A stretch of 64,000 nucleotides of DNA from Aphrocallistes beatrix (taxonomy: Eukaryota; Porifera; Hexactinellida; Sceptrulophora; Aphrocallistidae). The notes under the pieces were generated by a model that saw nothing but the letters and a program-made list of their open reading frames with translations, was not told the origin of the DNA and searched no databases. The position numbers were made by a program, and so were the translations under genes. Positions within the stretch are counted from its first letter, which is position 1. Every line of letters starts with the position of its first letter. The stretch spans positions 2,107,550-2,171,549 of the forward strand of contig OY725493.1 in NCBI GenBank assembly GCA_963281255.1. The letters are read 5' to 3'. This document shows, piece by piece, positions 40,531 through 50,408 of the stretch.

Positions 40531-43500
40531 CTAGAAATGGGCTTCTGATTCATTCTTACTGGGAGTCGACATAACTGTATAAATATTGTCAGAAGGATTC
40601 GCTGGTTCAGACACGAAGTCGGTACTAGCACCTTCACTAGGCACAGATCTGATCTCATCAAGTGGGATTTCTTTCTTCAGAGAGTCACGTTTTGACCTTT
40701 CAATTTCAGTAGCAGTGTTCGTTGCGTTATGACGTGTAACTCGGAACTTAATTGCAGTAGGAGTGGAGCGCGGGTGAGAAGCACCGGAAGTACTTGATTT
40801 GGCAGTAGGCAGTGCATTTTTAGATTTGCATCTGAAAAAATACTCTAATATTTCAGGAGTACGCAGTGGGTAGAGTATAGCAAACAAAACGCCTTGTAGA
40901 CCCAGTACAATGGTGAATATGAACGAAACAGCTGAGGTGGGAGTTGAGGCTGCTATTGAGAATAGCCAGGGTATGCCTAGGATAGGAGAGAGGGTGAAAG
41001 ATGCGATTAGTATTCCCCTCATTTGTACGACCATTCCCCTGTTACCCTTGGATATCCTGAAGAGAACTACCGCTGTAATGATTAGGATGATCAAGTTAGT
41101 TAGAGTTATCACGATCATAGGGATGATGAAGGATAGGTTTGCGAAATTCGGCTCTTTGCTGAACCAGCAGACCATTTCAGCGTCGTTTATGATGTATTCG
41201 CGTGTGATTGAAGGAACTATGATGATGAGAGGGAGCGGGAGGGTCCAGGCTAGAAGTACCAGGTAGTACCAGACACGTCTCTGACTGGACCAAACGAATA
41301 TTTTGATTAGTAGATATATGCCGATCGAGAGAGAAGATGTGAAGACTAGCAACCAGAAATAGTACTGGATTATTAGAATGGCAGTACACCAACCTCTATG
41401 ACCATATCCACGTGTGGAGGAAAGGAAGAAGATCAGAGCGAGCAAGAGTGCAATAGCGAAATTCATATGTAAGATAGTAGCATCTTTCTGAAACAAGTTT
41501 TCCTGTTTGTTACGAGTTTTGAACCAAAGAAATAAGTAGGCAGCAATGGACAGCAGTAGGAAAATGATTGAAGCAGTACATGTGATGTAGGTTAGGACCT
41601 CCAGTGCCGTTATCTCTGCTTGAGAGAGGTTTTGTGTCGTCACTGACACTAAAACCCCAAAATGAGTCAGATGGGTAGCGGTACATATGGCAGGACCAGG
41701 AGGGACATCATTTGGGTTGGACAGAGTGACGTAATCAAAGTTGAAGCCTTGAGAAAGTATCTGTGAGGACACGCAGAAGAGGTCTGAGCTAAGTGTTTCG
41801 TTGTTAACAATGGGCGTGTCGTTGAGAAGCGCAAATGTTAGATTGATTGGGTCAGGGAGTTGGGTGATACGGACTCCACTTGACGTGAACAGATTGATGC
41901 TAGCTAACGAACTGCCGAGTGCATTACTAGCAGCAGTGGTATCAGGGGTGTTAGGATCTGTCGAATTCACTCTGATATTCATCAACAGTGTCTGCACAGT
42001 AGGAAACAGAGACAAACTCACTGCTATGCTTTCACTGCTAGACTGAAACACAGAAGGTGGAATGGACACAGAAGTCCGAGCTGCTATTAGTGCTGATGCA
42101 CCCGGTCCCGCGGTCATGCTAAGGTTGGACCCCAGTACCAATGGTTCTGTCGCGTCATTCACAAGTGTGACGATAAGGGCAGCAGCTGGTCGTGATATCT
42201 CCACCACTATAGTTTGATTCTCCTGAGCAACTGACCCAATCAGAATACCGATATCCTCAATAGCCTCGACAAGACTGATAATCTGCATCTCTGCTTCACT
42301 CTCGCTCACTGATTCAAATGCTGGACTGTTCTCTTCGCTCAGAATATTAGACGTAGCTTCAACCACATTATCCTGAACATTGGCTAAACTTTCTCTCAGA
42401 GCATTTGCGTCTTGGCTAAGGTTAGTTAACGACTGAGTAATGACATTAACTGCTTGGGAAGCCACAATCACTTCCCCGGGAAATAGAGGCCCATTACTTG
42501 TGTTTGTAGCCATTACTAGCGTATCTGATAAAATCTCACTTTCCATAGGTGTGAGAACTTGGGTCTCACTCATTGTATTTGTGGCCTGGATCGACAGGAA
42601 TATGATTCTCTGACAATCAGTGTAATCGACTGGTCCCCATTCACCTTCCTCACCGCATCCCCGTGTAACGTTTCCGAAGAGTTCTATGTTGATTAGCGAG
42701 CATGACACAACTGCTTCTGTTCCTAACTCCGTGACTGGAAACGTGACAGGATCTCCGAGGCTATTAACTTCGGTTATAGAGGGACACGAGGGTGTTTCTA
42801 CTGGAATGCTACAGCTAGCACCTGCAAAGCCAGAATCACAAGTACACTCAAAACCAATAGGAGGTAGGAGGTTGGTGCAATTCCCATTGATACAGTTACT
42901 AGCAATTTCGCATTCATTGATATCCTCACAGGTTCCCACTACCATCTCATACCCTTCGTAACAAGTGCAGGTGAAGTTGCCGATAGTGTTTAGGCAAGCT
43001 GCATTCTGGCACACAGGAGGTGCTATGGAACATTCGTCAATGTCCACACATGTAACGCCGTCAAAACTAAAACCAGAAGAACAGTCACAATGATAGGAAC
43101 TGTTAGAAAAGCCTTCCGAGCACAGACCAAAACCGCAGGGATTAGTAGGGGTGCAGAAGGAGGTAGTGGTTGGTGACGGCGATAAGGAAAGCGGAATCTC
43201 GGTCTGGACACATCTCTCTGCACCCTGTTGGATGCCAGAAACATCGAAGAGTAGTATATACTCAACGAAATAAGTAGTCAGGGGAAGAAGAGACTGCAAA
43301 GTAACAGTACCAGCTGAGCATGCGGCAGCCTCACCAAATGGCAGAATTTTTGTTTCATCTCCTTCTTGAAAGTTTGAGATATGGACTGTAAAATGTAACT
43401 GTGAATCGCTACAAAAAGAAACTTGTGAATTCCAGACTATAGTGATGGTTACAGGCGTCACTTGGTAGGAAATAGCAAGGGATGACATATCTTGTGCAGC

Positions 43501-46500
43501 TGCAACAGAAAATGTGTAATTGGAAATACGAAGGCCTCCTGAATAGCTAGCTTCCACTTCGAAATCATAGTTAAGAAGAGTGAGAGCAGATAGCTGCGCG
43601 CTCAGCAAAGAAAACTCACCACAAAAGTATAATATCTCGCCATTAAGCGAAAGACAAATGTCAATAAGAGGATCACGTGTCGCAGGCTGTAGGATGGAAA
43701 TAAGCCCGCCTCTTCCAAACTGAACATTAGTAGGACAAGCACCATCGGTGTAAACAAACGAGTTACTGTATGGCAGTGCGTAAAGGACGTAGGACTCAAA
43801 CTCCTGCTGGAGAGGAAGAGGGGGGGAGGGGGTCCAAGTTGCTTGATAGATGCTAGAAGATATGTCTGCGGGCTGTGTTACACTGGTTATCATGGGTGAT
43901 GCACTGATAGGAGCGAAAGTCAGCTGTCTACTGATAAATACCCCGACGCTGATAGGAAGAGGAGAGGTAAGATTGAAATCGGGAAATGCGAAGTTTGTGA
44001 ATGGAAATATTAGTAATATCTGAGGTTGTGGCTGCTGATCAAAAACCCCTGTCAAATCTATCCGACTCTGACTGATATTGCAGGGATTCACTGGGAAGCT
44101 CATGGCATTTGATTCAGCATAATAGAACACCACTCTGGCGGAAGGAGAACAAATAGACTCGTTGAAAGAATAAGAATAAAAGTTGTTGAATCCAGATACT
44201 GAGATCTGGTCTGAAATGAGTGTATTTGGATTGTATTGTTCAAGAGGAATCGACACAATCTCATTATTCGCATTAAATACCAGTCCCAGTAAGTAACTAA
44301 AGCCCGGGATAATCGAGATAACAGCAGATAGTCCAGATGTTGACGCTTTGGAACAAGTGATATTCGGATTCGAATTGAGACACATTTCGAAAAATAATGT
44401 AAGATTTGGGATATTCAAATTTTGGACGGTTTGAGGGTGGGTGTTTGGAGTGAACGTATCTCCAATAGACTGATTAAATTCAGTGAATTGGGTAGGAACT
44501 GCGAGGAGGGTATAACTTGTTGCATTCGAAATCGCATTCCATGAAACCTGAATACTCGAAAAGTCTAAAATTCGGATCTGGTTAAGCAAGGGGAGAGTCC
44601 TGATAGAAGAAAACGGAATTCTGACCACAGGACAGGCTGGGAAAAATCCAATTGTTGAATTGAAGAAAACATCGCCCATTATGGCATAGTTAGTGTCAAA
44701 GTTAAGATCTGCGTAGACGTAAGATCCAGTCGAGCAAGGAATCGTTGCTACGGGGTCGGTAATTGGCATTTGCCATCGTCGTCTTCTCATCGGTATAACA
44801 AGACCACCTTGAATAGTTGCAGAAAAACTTATATAGGAGTCGGGCGCACAATAGAAATCTGTATTCCATTGTAGTCGGACACTGTTCGCAGTCTCCAGAT
44901 CTCTGCTAGTGTACTCCTGTGCGTGGAGTTGTCTCAATTCGGTACTGAATAAGAGTAGAAACGGCATTTGCTCAACATTAGGCATCTCACTAAATTCATT
45001 TCCGCCTGTTGCAGCCCGAATTATAGGCTCAAAACCCGGAAATACTGAGAGTGTGATGTTGATAGTGTTGGAGACAGAAGTGCAGAAGTAATCGTTCGTA
45101 TTCGCACATACAAGGTTGGACATACTTGAAATAGTAAAATTAGTTAAACAATCCACTGAGTAGGAGGGAATGTTTGATGAAACAGTGGGACACAAGTCGC
45201 CCATACTTCCACTTGATAGGCTTGAGACTTGAAATGGAATCGTGTAAATATTGACTGGATTAAAGTAACCCTCATTAACTTGAATGGTAGTCAGTATAGT
45301 GCCATAGTTTATATATCTAAACTCGACTACATCTATCGATTGCTCCGTCAAGAAAACAGTGAATGCTCGAGGGAGAGATTCATAGCCAAGTAAGCACACG
45401 GTTCCACTCGTAGTTACTACGTCGGTGATGTAATTGGAACTCACAACATAGTTTTGATCGTCGATTAGCCGAAGATCGATCCCCATCCCGTCATCACAAG
45501 GATAGACAGAAGAATTGTAAAAGAATTGATTTAACTGGTTATGTATGAAGGTGCTATGAGTGAATATGAAAGAATTGAAGGTATGGCAGAAGCCTGAATC
45601 CCAAGTGTACTGCTGGTAATTTGTTCCACTCCTACCCAAGTCTAAAGTATAAGTAGTGTAGTTAAAAGGATAACTCCTGATCCTCTCAACTAAATTTGTA
45701 CTTTGTTCGCGAGTTACTGCCTCTACAACAATGCCCTGAGCGTAAGTATATGTATTCGTAAACACCACTTCCTCCTCCTGACCTGGAACGGAGTAACAGC
45801 TGTAAGGCAGGGCGAGTCCTGGGGGAGGCGGACAAGCAAAATTGAAATCCTCTTGAGGAGGACTGACCCCGTGTCGGTAATATTCTGTTGTCGAGAAAGT
45901 GAAGTCCTCAATGGTAGTTTGAAAGTCTACGTTAGAACATGAAGCACCGTTGTATTCCAGAGCGTAGATAGGAAATATAAAGATGTTGTAAAAATCAATT
46001 GAAAACCCAGGCTTTGAAAATTCAATCCATTGTATATCAACTTCATTGGAACCACCTATTTCAGAAATCCGGCTAATGACGGGCCTATCAGTCGCAAAGG
46101 AAAAAAAAGGAACATGGACAGAAAGAAGTCCCAACCTCAGATCAATGCAGCTATTTGGAGGAACTAAATTCTGCGTGGCATAAGGAGTAATTCGAATGTG
46201 CGGAATGATGAAAGTACGGTCTCTGGTCGTATAAATCAGAGCAAACTGCTCAACACATGTAGTGTTTCTATCCAGATTAACATAAGCAAAGAGATTGGAA
46301 GACCGAGTTCCATAGTACAGGGTAAGTTGGTGCGTGTCACAGAAACTTGGATCGACTTGCCAACTAACTATAACGCGGTTTCCCTCGGCCGAAGGGGAAA
46401 CTCCTCGTTTCCTTCTCCTTCCTAAGTTTTCTACTTCGACTTGGAATCCTAAAATATCATCATAGACGTCAGCAGAGGAGTCAGTTGCACTATCACTGAA

Positions 46501-47655
46501 GTTCGTACCAGGATACTGCGTGACGAGCACACGTCTGAATGTGAATCCGGGAGAGATATCCACTACAACACTTAACTCCTGAGTTGAGTAGCAACTGTAT
46601 TCGGTTGAGTTTAGACAAGGAGGGAGACTGGAGATTGGGTTCATTGAACTGTTAAATGCCGTACTGCCTACCCTACGCTGAAATTCATACGCAATTGGAA
46701 AGTCACAGCTCTCATCGTAGTAATCTACCTGCAGGAGGAATATGTATACGAGAAAACCTGTGACGTCGCTACTACGTTCCATTGGTGGTTGTATAGTCAT
46801 GTTTGATAGAGTGAGACTGATTGAAGTGGATGTGAATGTAGCAGAAAAAAATGATGATGAGTATTGAGTGAAAATTGTAGATTGAACTTCTTCAGAAAAT
46901 GTCTGGAAAATGTTACCGAAAACGTCTTGTATTATCGAACCAACAGCCAAATGCAAAAAGCAAGTTGAAGAGGGACAAAACTGATCAACAAAAGACAACT
47001 GACTAACCTCTAAAATGAAATTATATGAATCTGTTGCCCCTACTACACTCGTAATGTCCACGAGGTCGGAAAGCGGTACTGAACTAGGTGGATTAGGCGA
47101 TGGCTGACTCGATAAACTTAATAGAGATAAATTAAACGTGGTGGGTAGAGTTATTTCTGAAAATTCCAAACTAATTACACCTGTTCTAAGATTGACAACG
47201 ACAGAAGTAAAAGAAGGAGGAAACATATTCGGGATTGGAACCAACGAATAGACTGTTTGTGCTGAAAAATCCGGGACAAAGTCAGGCGGAACCCTTAAAT
47301 AAGTTGTAAGGCTACTTACAAAACAGTTAGGAATGTTATCGCCTAGTGCTCTTCTTATGTTGTTACTATCTGAGACTGACAAGACGAGGCTATGCTCTGC
47401 CGAGACAACACTCGTGTTCAAGGTTGCGTTTACATTCAAAACAGTACAAACTGAATCAAAATTAGTGGAGTTTGATAGAGATAGATTGCTCGTGCTAATA
47501 TTCGTTGCACCAACTGTAGTATTGAATACCAACCCAATTACGAGTGAAGGTTGTTCAAACGAAAGAGTCCCATTCTCGATCCTCGAAACGGCTTGTGTCC
47601 CAGGATAGAGCCATAAGGAGATGGAGAAAAGCTGTATAATCAGACAGAATTTAAT
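40531..47655 (-). CDS. Giant adhesion GPCR with EGF domains
   Basis: One exon of about 7.1 kb, starting just after an acceptor (TATTCTTTTAG/ATT at 47655), encodes about 2370 residues. The start codon must be in an upstream exon that I could not place. The exon begins with a signal-peptide-like stretch (IKFCLIIQLFSISLWLYPGT). About 1450 residues of Ser/Thr/Asn-rich extracellular sequence follow, with many N-glycosylation sites and no named domain I can confirm. Next come three EGF domains (residues about 1460-1575; two calcium-binding, DIDECSIAPPVCQ and DINECEIASNCIN), a hormone-receptor-like Cys module, a GAIN region and a proteolysis site (CTATHLTHFGVL). The 7TM domain spans about 1975-2235 (LFQKDATILHMNFAIALLLA, RGWCTAILIIQYYFWLLVF, ILGIPWLFSIAA), then a 100-residue tail. 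The GPS keeps His-Leu-Thr but lacks the usual tryptophans. By family it is a cell-adhesion receptor that self-cleaves at Leu-Thr. Confidence 0.88.
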   Translation of the reverse strand: MKFCLIIQLFSISLWLYPGTQAVSRIENGTLSFEQPSLVIGLVFNTTVGATNISTSNLSLSNSTNFDSVCTVLNVNATLNTSVVSAEHSLVLSVSDSNNIRRALGDNIPNCFVSSLTTYLRVPPDFVPDFSAQTVYSLVPIPNMFPPSFTSVVVNLRTGVISLEFSEITLPTTFNLSLLSLSSQPSPNPPSSVPLSDLVDITSVVGATDSYNFILEVSQLSFVDQFCPSSTCFLHLAVGSIIQDVFGNIFQTFSEEVQSTIFTQYSSSFFSATFTSTSISLTLSNMTIQPPMERSSDVTGFLVYIFLLQVDYYDESCDFPIAYEFQRRVGSTAFNSSMNPISSLPPCLNSTEYSCYSTQELSVVVDISPGFTFRRVLVTQYPGTNFSDSATDSSADVYDDILGFQVEVENLGRRRKRGVSPSAEGNRVIVSWQVDPSFCDTHQLTLYYGTRSSNLFAYVNLDRNTTCVEQFALIYTTRDRTFIIPHIRITPYATQNLVPPNSCIDLRLGLLSVHVPFFSFATDRPVISRISEIGGSNEVDIQWIEFSKPGFSIDFYNIFIFPIYALEYNGASCSNVDFQTTIEDFTFSTTEYYRHGVSPPQEDFNFACPPPPGLALPYSCYSVPGQEEEVVFTNTYTYAQGIVVEAVTREQSTNLVERIRSYPFNYTTYTLDLGRSGTNYQQYTWDSGFCHTFNSFIFTHSTFIHNQLNQFFYNSSVYPCDDGMGIDLRLIDDQNYVVSSNYITDVVTTSGTVCLLGYESLPRAFTVFLTEQSIDVVEFRYINYGTILTTIQVNEGYFNPVNIYTIPFQVSSLSSGSMGDLCPTVSSNIPSYSVDCLTNFTISSMSNLVCANTNDYFCTSVSNTINITLSVFPGFEPIIRAATGGNEFSEMPNVEQMPFLLLFSTELRQLHAQEYTSRDLETANSVRLQWNTDFYCAPDSYISFSATIQGGLVIPMRRRRWQMPITDPVATIPCSTGSYVYADLNFDTNYAIMGDVFFNSTIGFFPACPVVRIPFSSIRTLPLLNQIRILDFSSIQVSWNAISNATSYTLLAVPTQFTEFNQSIGDTFTPNTHPQTVQNLNIPNLTLFFEMCLNSNPNITCSKASTSGLSAVISIIPGFSYLLGLVFNANNEIVSIPLEQYNPNTLISDQISVSGFNNFYSYSFNESICSPSARVVFYYAESNAMSFPVNPCNISQSRIDLTGVFDQQPQPQILLIFPFTNFAFPDFNLTSPLPISVGVFISRQLTFAPISASPMITSVTQPADISSSIYQATWTPSPPLPLQQEFESYVLYALPYSNSFVYTDGACPTNVQFGRGGLISILQPATRDPLIDICLSLNGEILYFCGEFSLLSAQLSALTLLNYDFEVEASYSGGLRISNYTFSVAAAQDMSSLAISYQVTPVTITIVWNSQVSFCSDSQLHFTVHISNFQEGDETKILPFGEAAACSAGTVTLQSLLPLTTYFVEYILLFDVSGIQQGAERCVQTEIPLSLSPSPTTTSFCTPTNPCGFGLCSEGFSNSSYHCDCSSGFSFDGVTCVDIDECSIAPPVCQNAACLNTIGNFTCTCYEGYEMVVGTCEDINECEIASNCINGNCTNLLPPIGFECTCDSGFAGASCSIPVETPSCPSITEVNSLGDPVTFPVTELGTEAVVSCSLINIELFGNVTRGCGEEGEWGPVDYTDCQRIIFLSIQATNTMSETQVLTPMESEILSDTLVMATNTSNGPLFPGEVIVASQAVNVITQSLTNLSQDANALRESLANVQDNVVEATSNILSEENSPAFESVSESEAEMQIISLVEAIEDIGILIGSVAQENQTIVVEISRPAAALIVTLVNDATEPLVLGSNLSMTAGPGASALIAARTSVSIPPSVFQSSSESIAVSLSLFPTVQTLLMNIRVNSTDPNTPDTTAASNALGSSLASINLFTSSGVRITQLPDPINLTFALLNDTPIVNNETLSSDLFCVSSQILSQGFNFDYVTLSNPNDVPPGPAICTATHLTHFGVLVSVTTQNLSQAEITALEVLTYITCTASIIFLLLSIAAYLFLWFKTRNKQENLFQKDATILHMNFAIALLLALIFFLSSTRGYGHRGWCTAILIIQYYFWLLVFTSSLSIGIYLLIKIFVWSSQRRVWYYLVLLAWTLPLPLIIIVPSITREYIINDAEMVCWFSKEPNFANLSFIIPMIVITLTNLIILIITAVVLFRISKGNRGMVVQMRGILIASFTLSPILGIPWLFSIAASTPTSAVSFIFTIVLGLQGVLFAILYPLRTPEILEYFFRCKSKNALPTAKSSTSGASHPRSTPTAIKFRVTRHNATNTATEIERSKRDSLKKEIPLDEIRSVPSEGASTDFVSEPANPSDNIYTVMSTPSKNESEAHF

Positions 47656-47744
47656 CTAAAAGAATATATTTTGATAGAAATTGTAAAAGAATAAAATAAA
47701 CAATCGTACATCCCTACTATTAAAACTCGATAAATGTTCATATA

Positions 47745-47835
47745 TTTGTCTAGAAGCGCGCTTCGCTTTCTTGCGCTGCGCGGCTGGTGGACACTTTGTG
47801 TCCTCCAGAGGCGTCCTTTGGACGCCATGGCCCAC
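47745..47835. repeat. Multi-hairpin GC-rich repeat, copy 4
   Basis: AAGCGCGCTTCGCTTTCTTG, then CGCTGCGCGGC, then GTGGACACTTTGTGTCCTCC and GGCGTCCTTTGGACGCC. It is the reverse orientation of the copies at 12.3 and 12.8 kb, with different hairpin sequences but the same order of stems. It ends near the upstream flank of the GPCR exon. Confidence 0.5.
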
Positions 47836-48556
47836 ATTGAATAATTATAAGGTAGATAACTTCTCTAAAAGCATGTCTTACTGTTAGAATCGATATAACT
47901 AAAAAATCACCAAATTTGTCAAATTTAAACTTTTGATGCGCAATGATGACGTCATACAGAGTGATGAGTAATCATTTGTTGGTGATAGTTATATTACATG
48001 TGAAGAATATTAATAATATCCCTCCGTTGCCTCTGGAATGCGTCGCGTCATTTCTGATTTTTGGCATGTGGGAGTCTTTTGGCTATGGTTCCAGTAAGTT
48101 CTGAGCTCAGACGAAAATGTCGACTCATCATCGAATTATGACGTCATTGTCACCTTTTTTAATACATAATTAGAAATTTCAGTTTTTCCACCTTAACTCA
48201 GCCATTTTAGGTAATAGAAGGCTGAAATTTTAATAGAATGTGTATATTAATATATCTCAGATATGAGACAACTCTCATTAAAAAATGATGACTCATCACT
48301 CTGTTATGACTTTATTATTGCACATAAAATTTCTAAAATTGACAAATTTTGTGATTTTTCGAGTGATATCGATTATAATAGTAGGACAGACGTATTTAGA
48401 GATACTATGATACTAAGCCAACACAAAACCTAGCCGCGTTCAGTTAAATAAACATATTTCGGCTTTGTCATGGAATCAAAGGAGTGCTATTGGAAGTTGA
48501 AACCGGTACTAATTTAAGGACATGATATTTGGAATCAGGGGAAACTCAATCCATAA

Positions 48557-48606
48557 CTCCGAGTTACGGGCACCTCCTTCAACCGGGAGGTGCCCGTAAC
48601 TCGGAG
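48557..48606. repeat. Perfect 21-bp hairpin
   Basis: CTCCGAGTTACGGGCACCTC with its exact complement eight bases later. It is followed by GGATCTGAGAGGGTCTACTG and TA, which looks like a pogo-type terminus, so this may be a rearranged half of such a MITE. Confidence 0.6.
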
Positions 48607-49079
48607 GTTTGGATCTGAGAGGGTCTACTGTACTCTCTTTTAACAAGATACACTTCCCTACCAAAAGTATTCATACATCCCAATATTTCCCATACAAATT
48701 GTATAAATCTACTATTTGTGGAGTCAAGAGTAATTATTCATTAACAGTTATACTTAATCTAGCTTAAAATTCGTATTTTACACACTCGATTTATTCATTT
48801 TATAGTTTTTCAACCCAATTAATCTACTTCAAAGTTCAATATTTTAAACTATTGACACCTTGTGCCACTAATGCCATCATATATAGTGGCATTAATTCAT
48901 GAAGGTTGAAATATTTATGCTTGAAGGAGAGTAATTGAGTTGAGAGTTTATAAGGTTGGTAATCTGAATGTGAAGAAAACGAAGTCAAAATTAGTGATAT
49001 ATTATTTGTTACAGATTAAATATTGTTGACTTCATAGATAGATTAGTTTTACAACTATTTTGATAGAATGTATTGAGGT

Positions 49080-49264
49080 CAGGGTTTCATTCGGGCGTAT
49101 GCGGCGCACCTATAGGCGCATGAAAATTTCTATATATTTGTCTAGGCGCGCGAAATTAATTAGAGTTTCCTATACCGTAATACATAATGCATATTCTAGG
49201 CGCGTGAAAAAAAAGATCTACACATTCTAGGCGTATGCCGTTGATAACCTGGATGAAGCCTTGA
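49080..49264. mobile_element. hAT-like MITE with perfect 8-bp duplication
   Basis: Ends CAGGGTTTCATTCGGGCGTA and TACGCC-type GCGTATGCCG to GATGAAGCCTTG. ATTGAGGT is present on both sides (49072-49079, 49265-49272). The interior repeats TTCTAGGCGCGTG. It is non-coding, and the exact duplication suggests a recent insertion. Confidence 0.85.
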
Positions 49265-50408
49265 TTGAGGTGTACGAATACTTTAGGTAGGGGAGTGTAT
49301 TTCTGTCAAATTATGGTAAAAGCTTCAAAGATCAGTATTTTGAAGAGTTTGCAAAGAAGGATTACAAAATCTGGAAAATCCGCTTCTAATAACCAGGATA
49401 GGAATTTGCCTTTTAAAACAGACTCCATATCTCCTTATGCCACCGACGTCATTCAATTTGTATATTCTAGCCAAATGCAATATATCAGAACTCCATTGAA
49501 ATTCGTTGTACAGTCGAAACAGATTTTTCCACCTGCTTATTCTAATAATTTGTTCTGCCCATATTATTCAATTCAAGTTTCTAATTAATCTCTTTCGGAT
49601 TTTTACGAGTTTTTGTCACTATTTAACGTGTAAGAAATTGTAAGAAGTTACTAGTCCCCACAATCAACTGGTTGAAGACCACTGCACTAAATACTGCCTT
49701 TAACAATTAATTACAATCAATCCAAATGATTTTTATATAACTACGCAGGTGCAAAAATGACCTTACCATGACAGCATTCCAAACTATCTTTGAAGAAAAA
49801 GTACAAAATAAATATAATTGTTTTTCATGAATTCAGCAGTACTTATAAACTTATAAACTTTGAGGAGGAGTGCCTAAATTCCTAGGTTGGTAGCATGCAG
49901 TATCTGATTTGCTTTTACTAAAGTAAGGAGATATCTAAATCCAGTGAAACACGAGATAAAATCTAGCTCTAAAGATGTCAATTACTATTTAAATACATCA
50001 TCGTATCCAGAAATTTCTACAGGCAACTTTGACTCCCAAAAGGACAGATGCAGATAGTATTACACCATTATCAAAACACTATGCAGGATTTCTAATTATA
50101 TCAAACAGGTACTTTCTTTCCACAAAGGTTATTATCAAATAAATTTAGGTTAAACCACTGTGTAGAGGTCAAAATTGAAAATTGTAATGCCGACTTTAGG
50201 ATGGGATAATTGGGATTACTTGTATACACGTGTAATATATTTATAACTTTTTAATTTATTTCAAAAATAAGGTATATGTATCTAAAATAATAAGTTAAAA
50301 GTAACAACATAATTCATATACTTGTAAACCTAATATGTGAGTGATATCTTGTAGCAATAAGGAGTTCGCATGCAAAATTCCTAACAAATGCAAATCCCAA
50401 AAAATATC

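Larger units (their letters stand above)
47656..50408. other. Spacer upstream of the adhesion GPCR
   Basis: 2.75 kb, AT-rich. It should contain the GPCR 5' exon and promoter, not recognisable. Known contents: the multi-hairpin repeat at 47745-47835, a 21-bp perfect hairpin at 48557-48606, and a hAT MITE at 49080-49264. The stretch after 49.27 kb has no gene that I trust. Confidence 0.45.

Noticed and set aside
49265-49588. 107-codon plus-strand frame
   Set aside because: It begins at the edge of a hAT target duplication, has no recognisable family, and AT-rich composition makes such a frame likely by chance.
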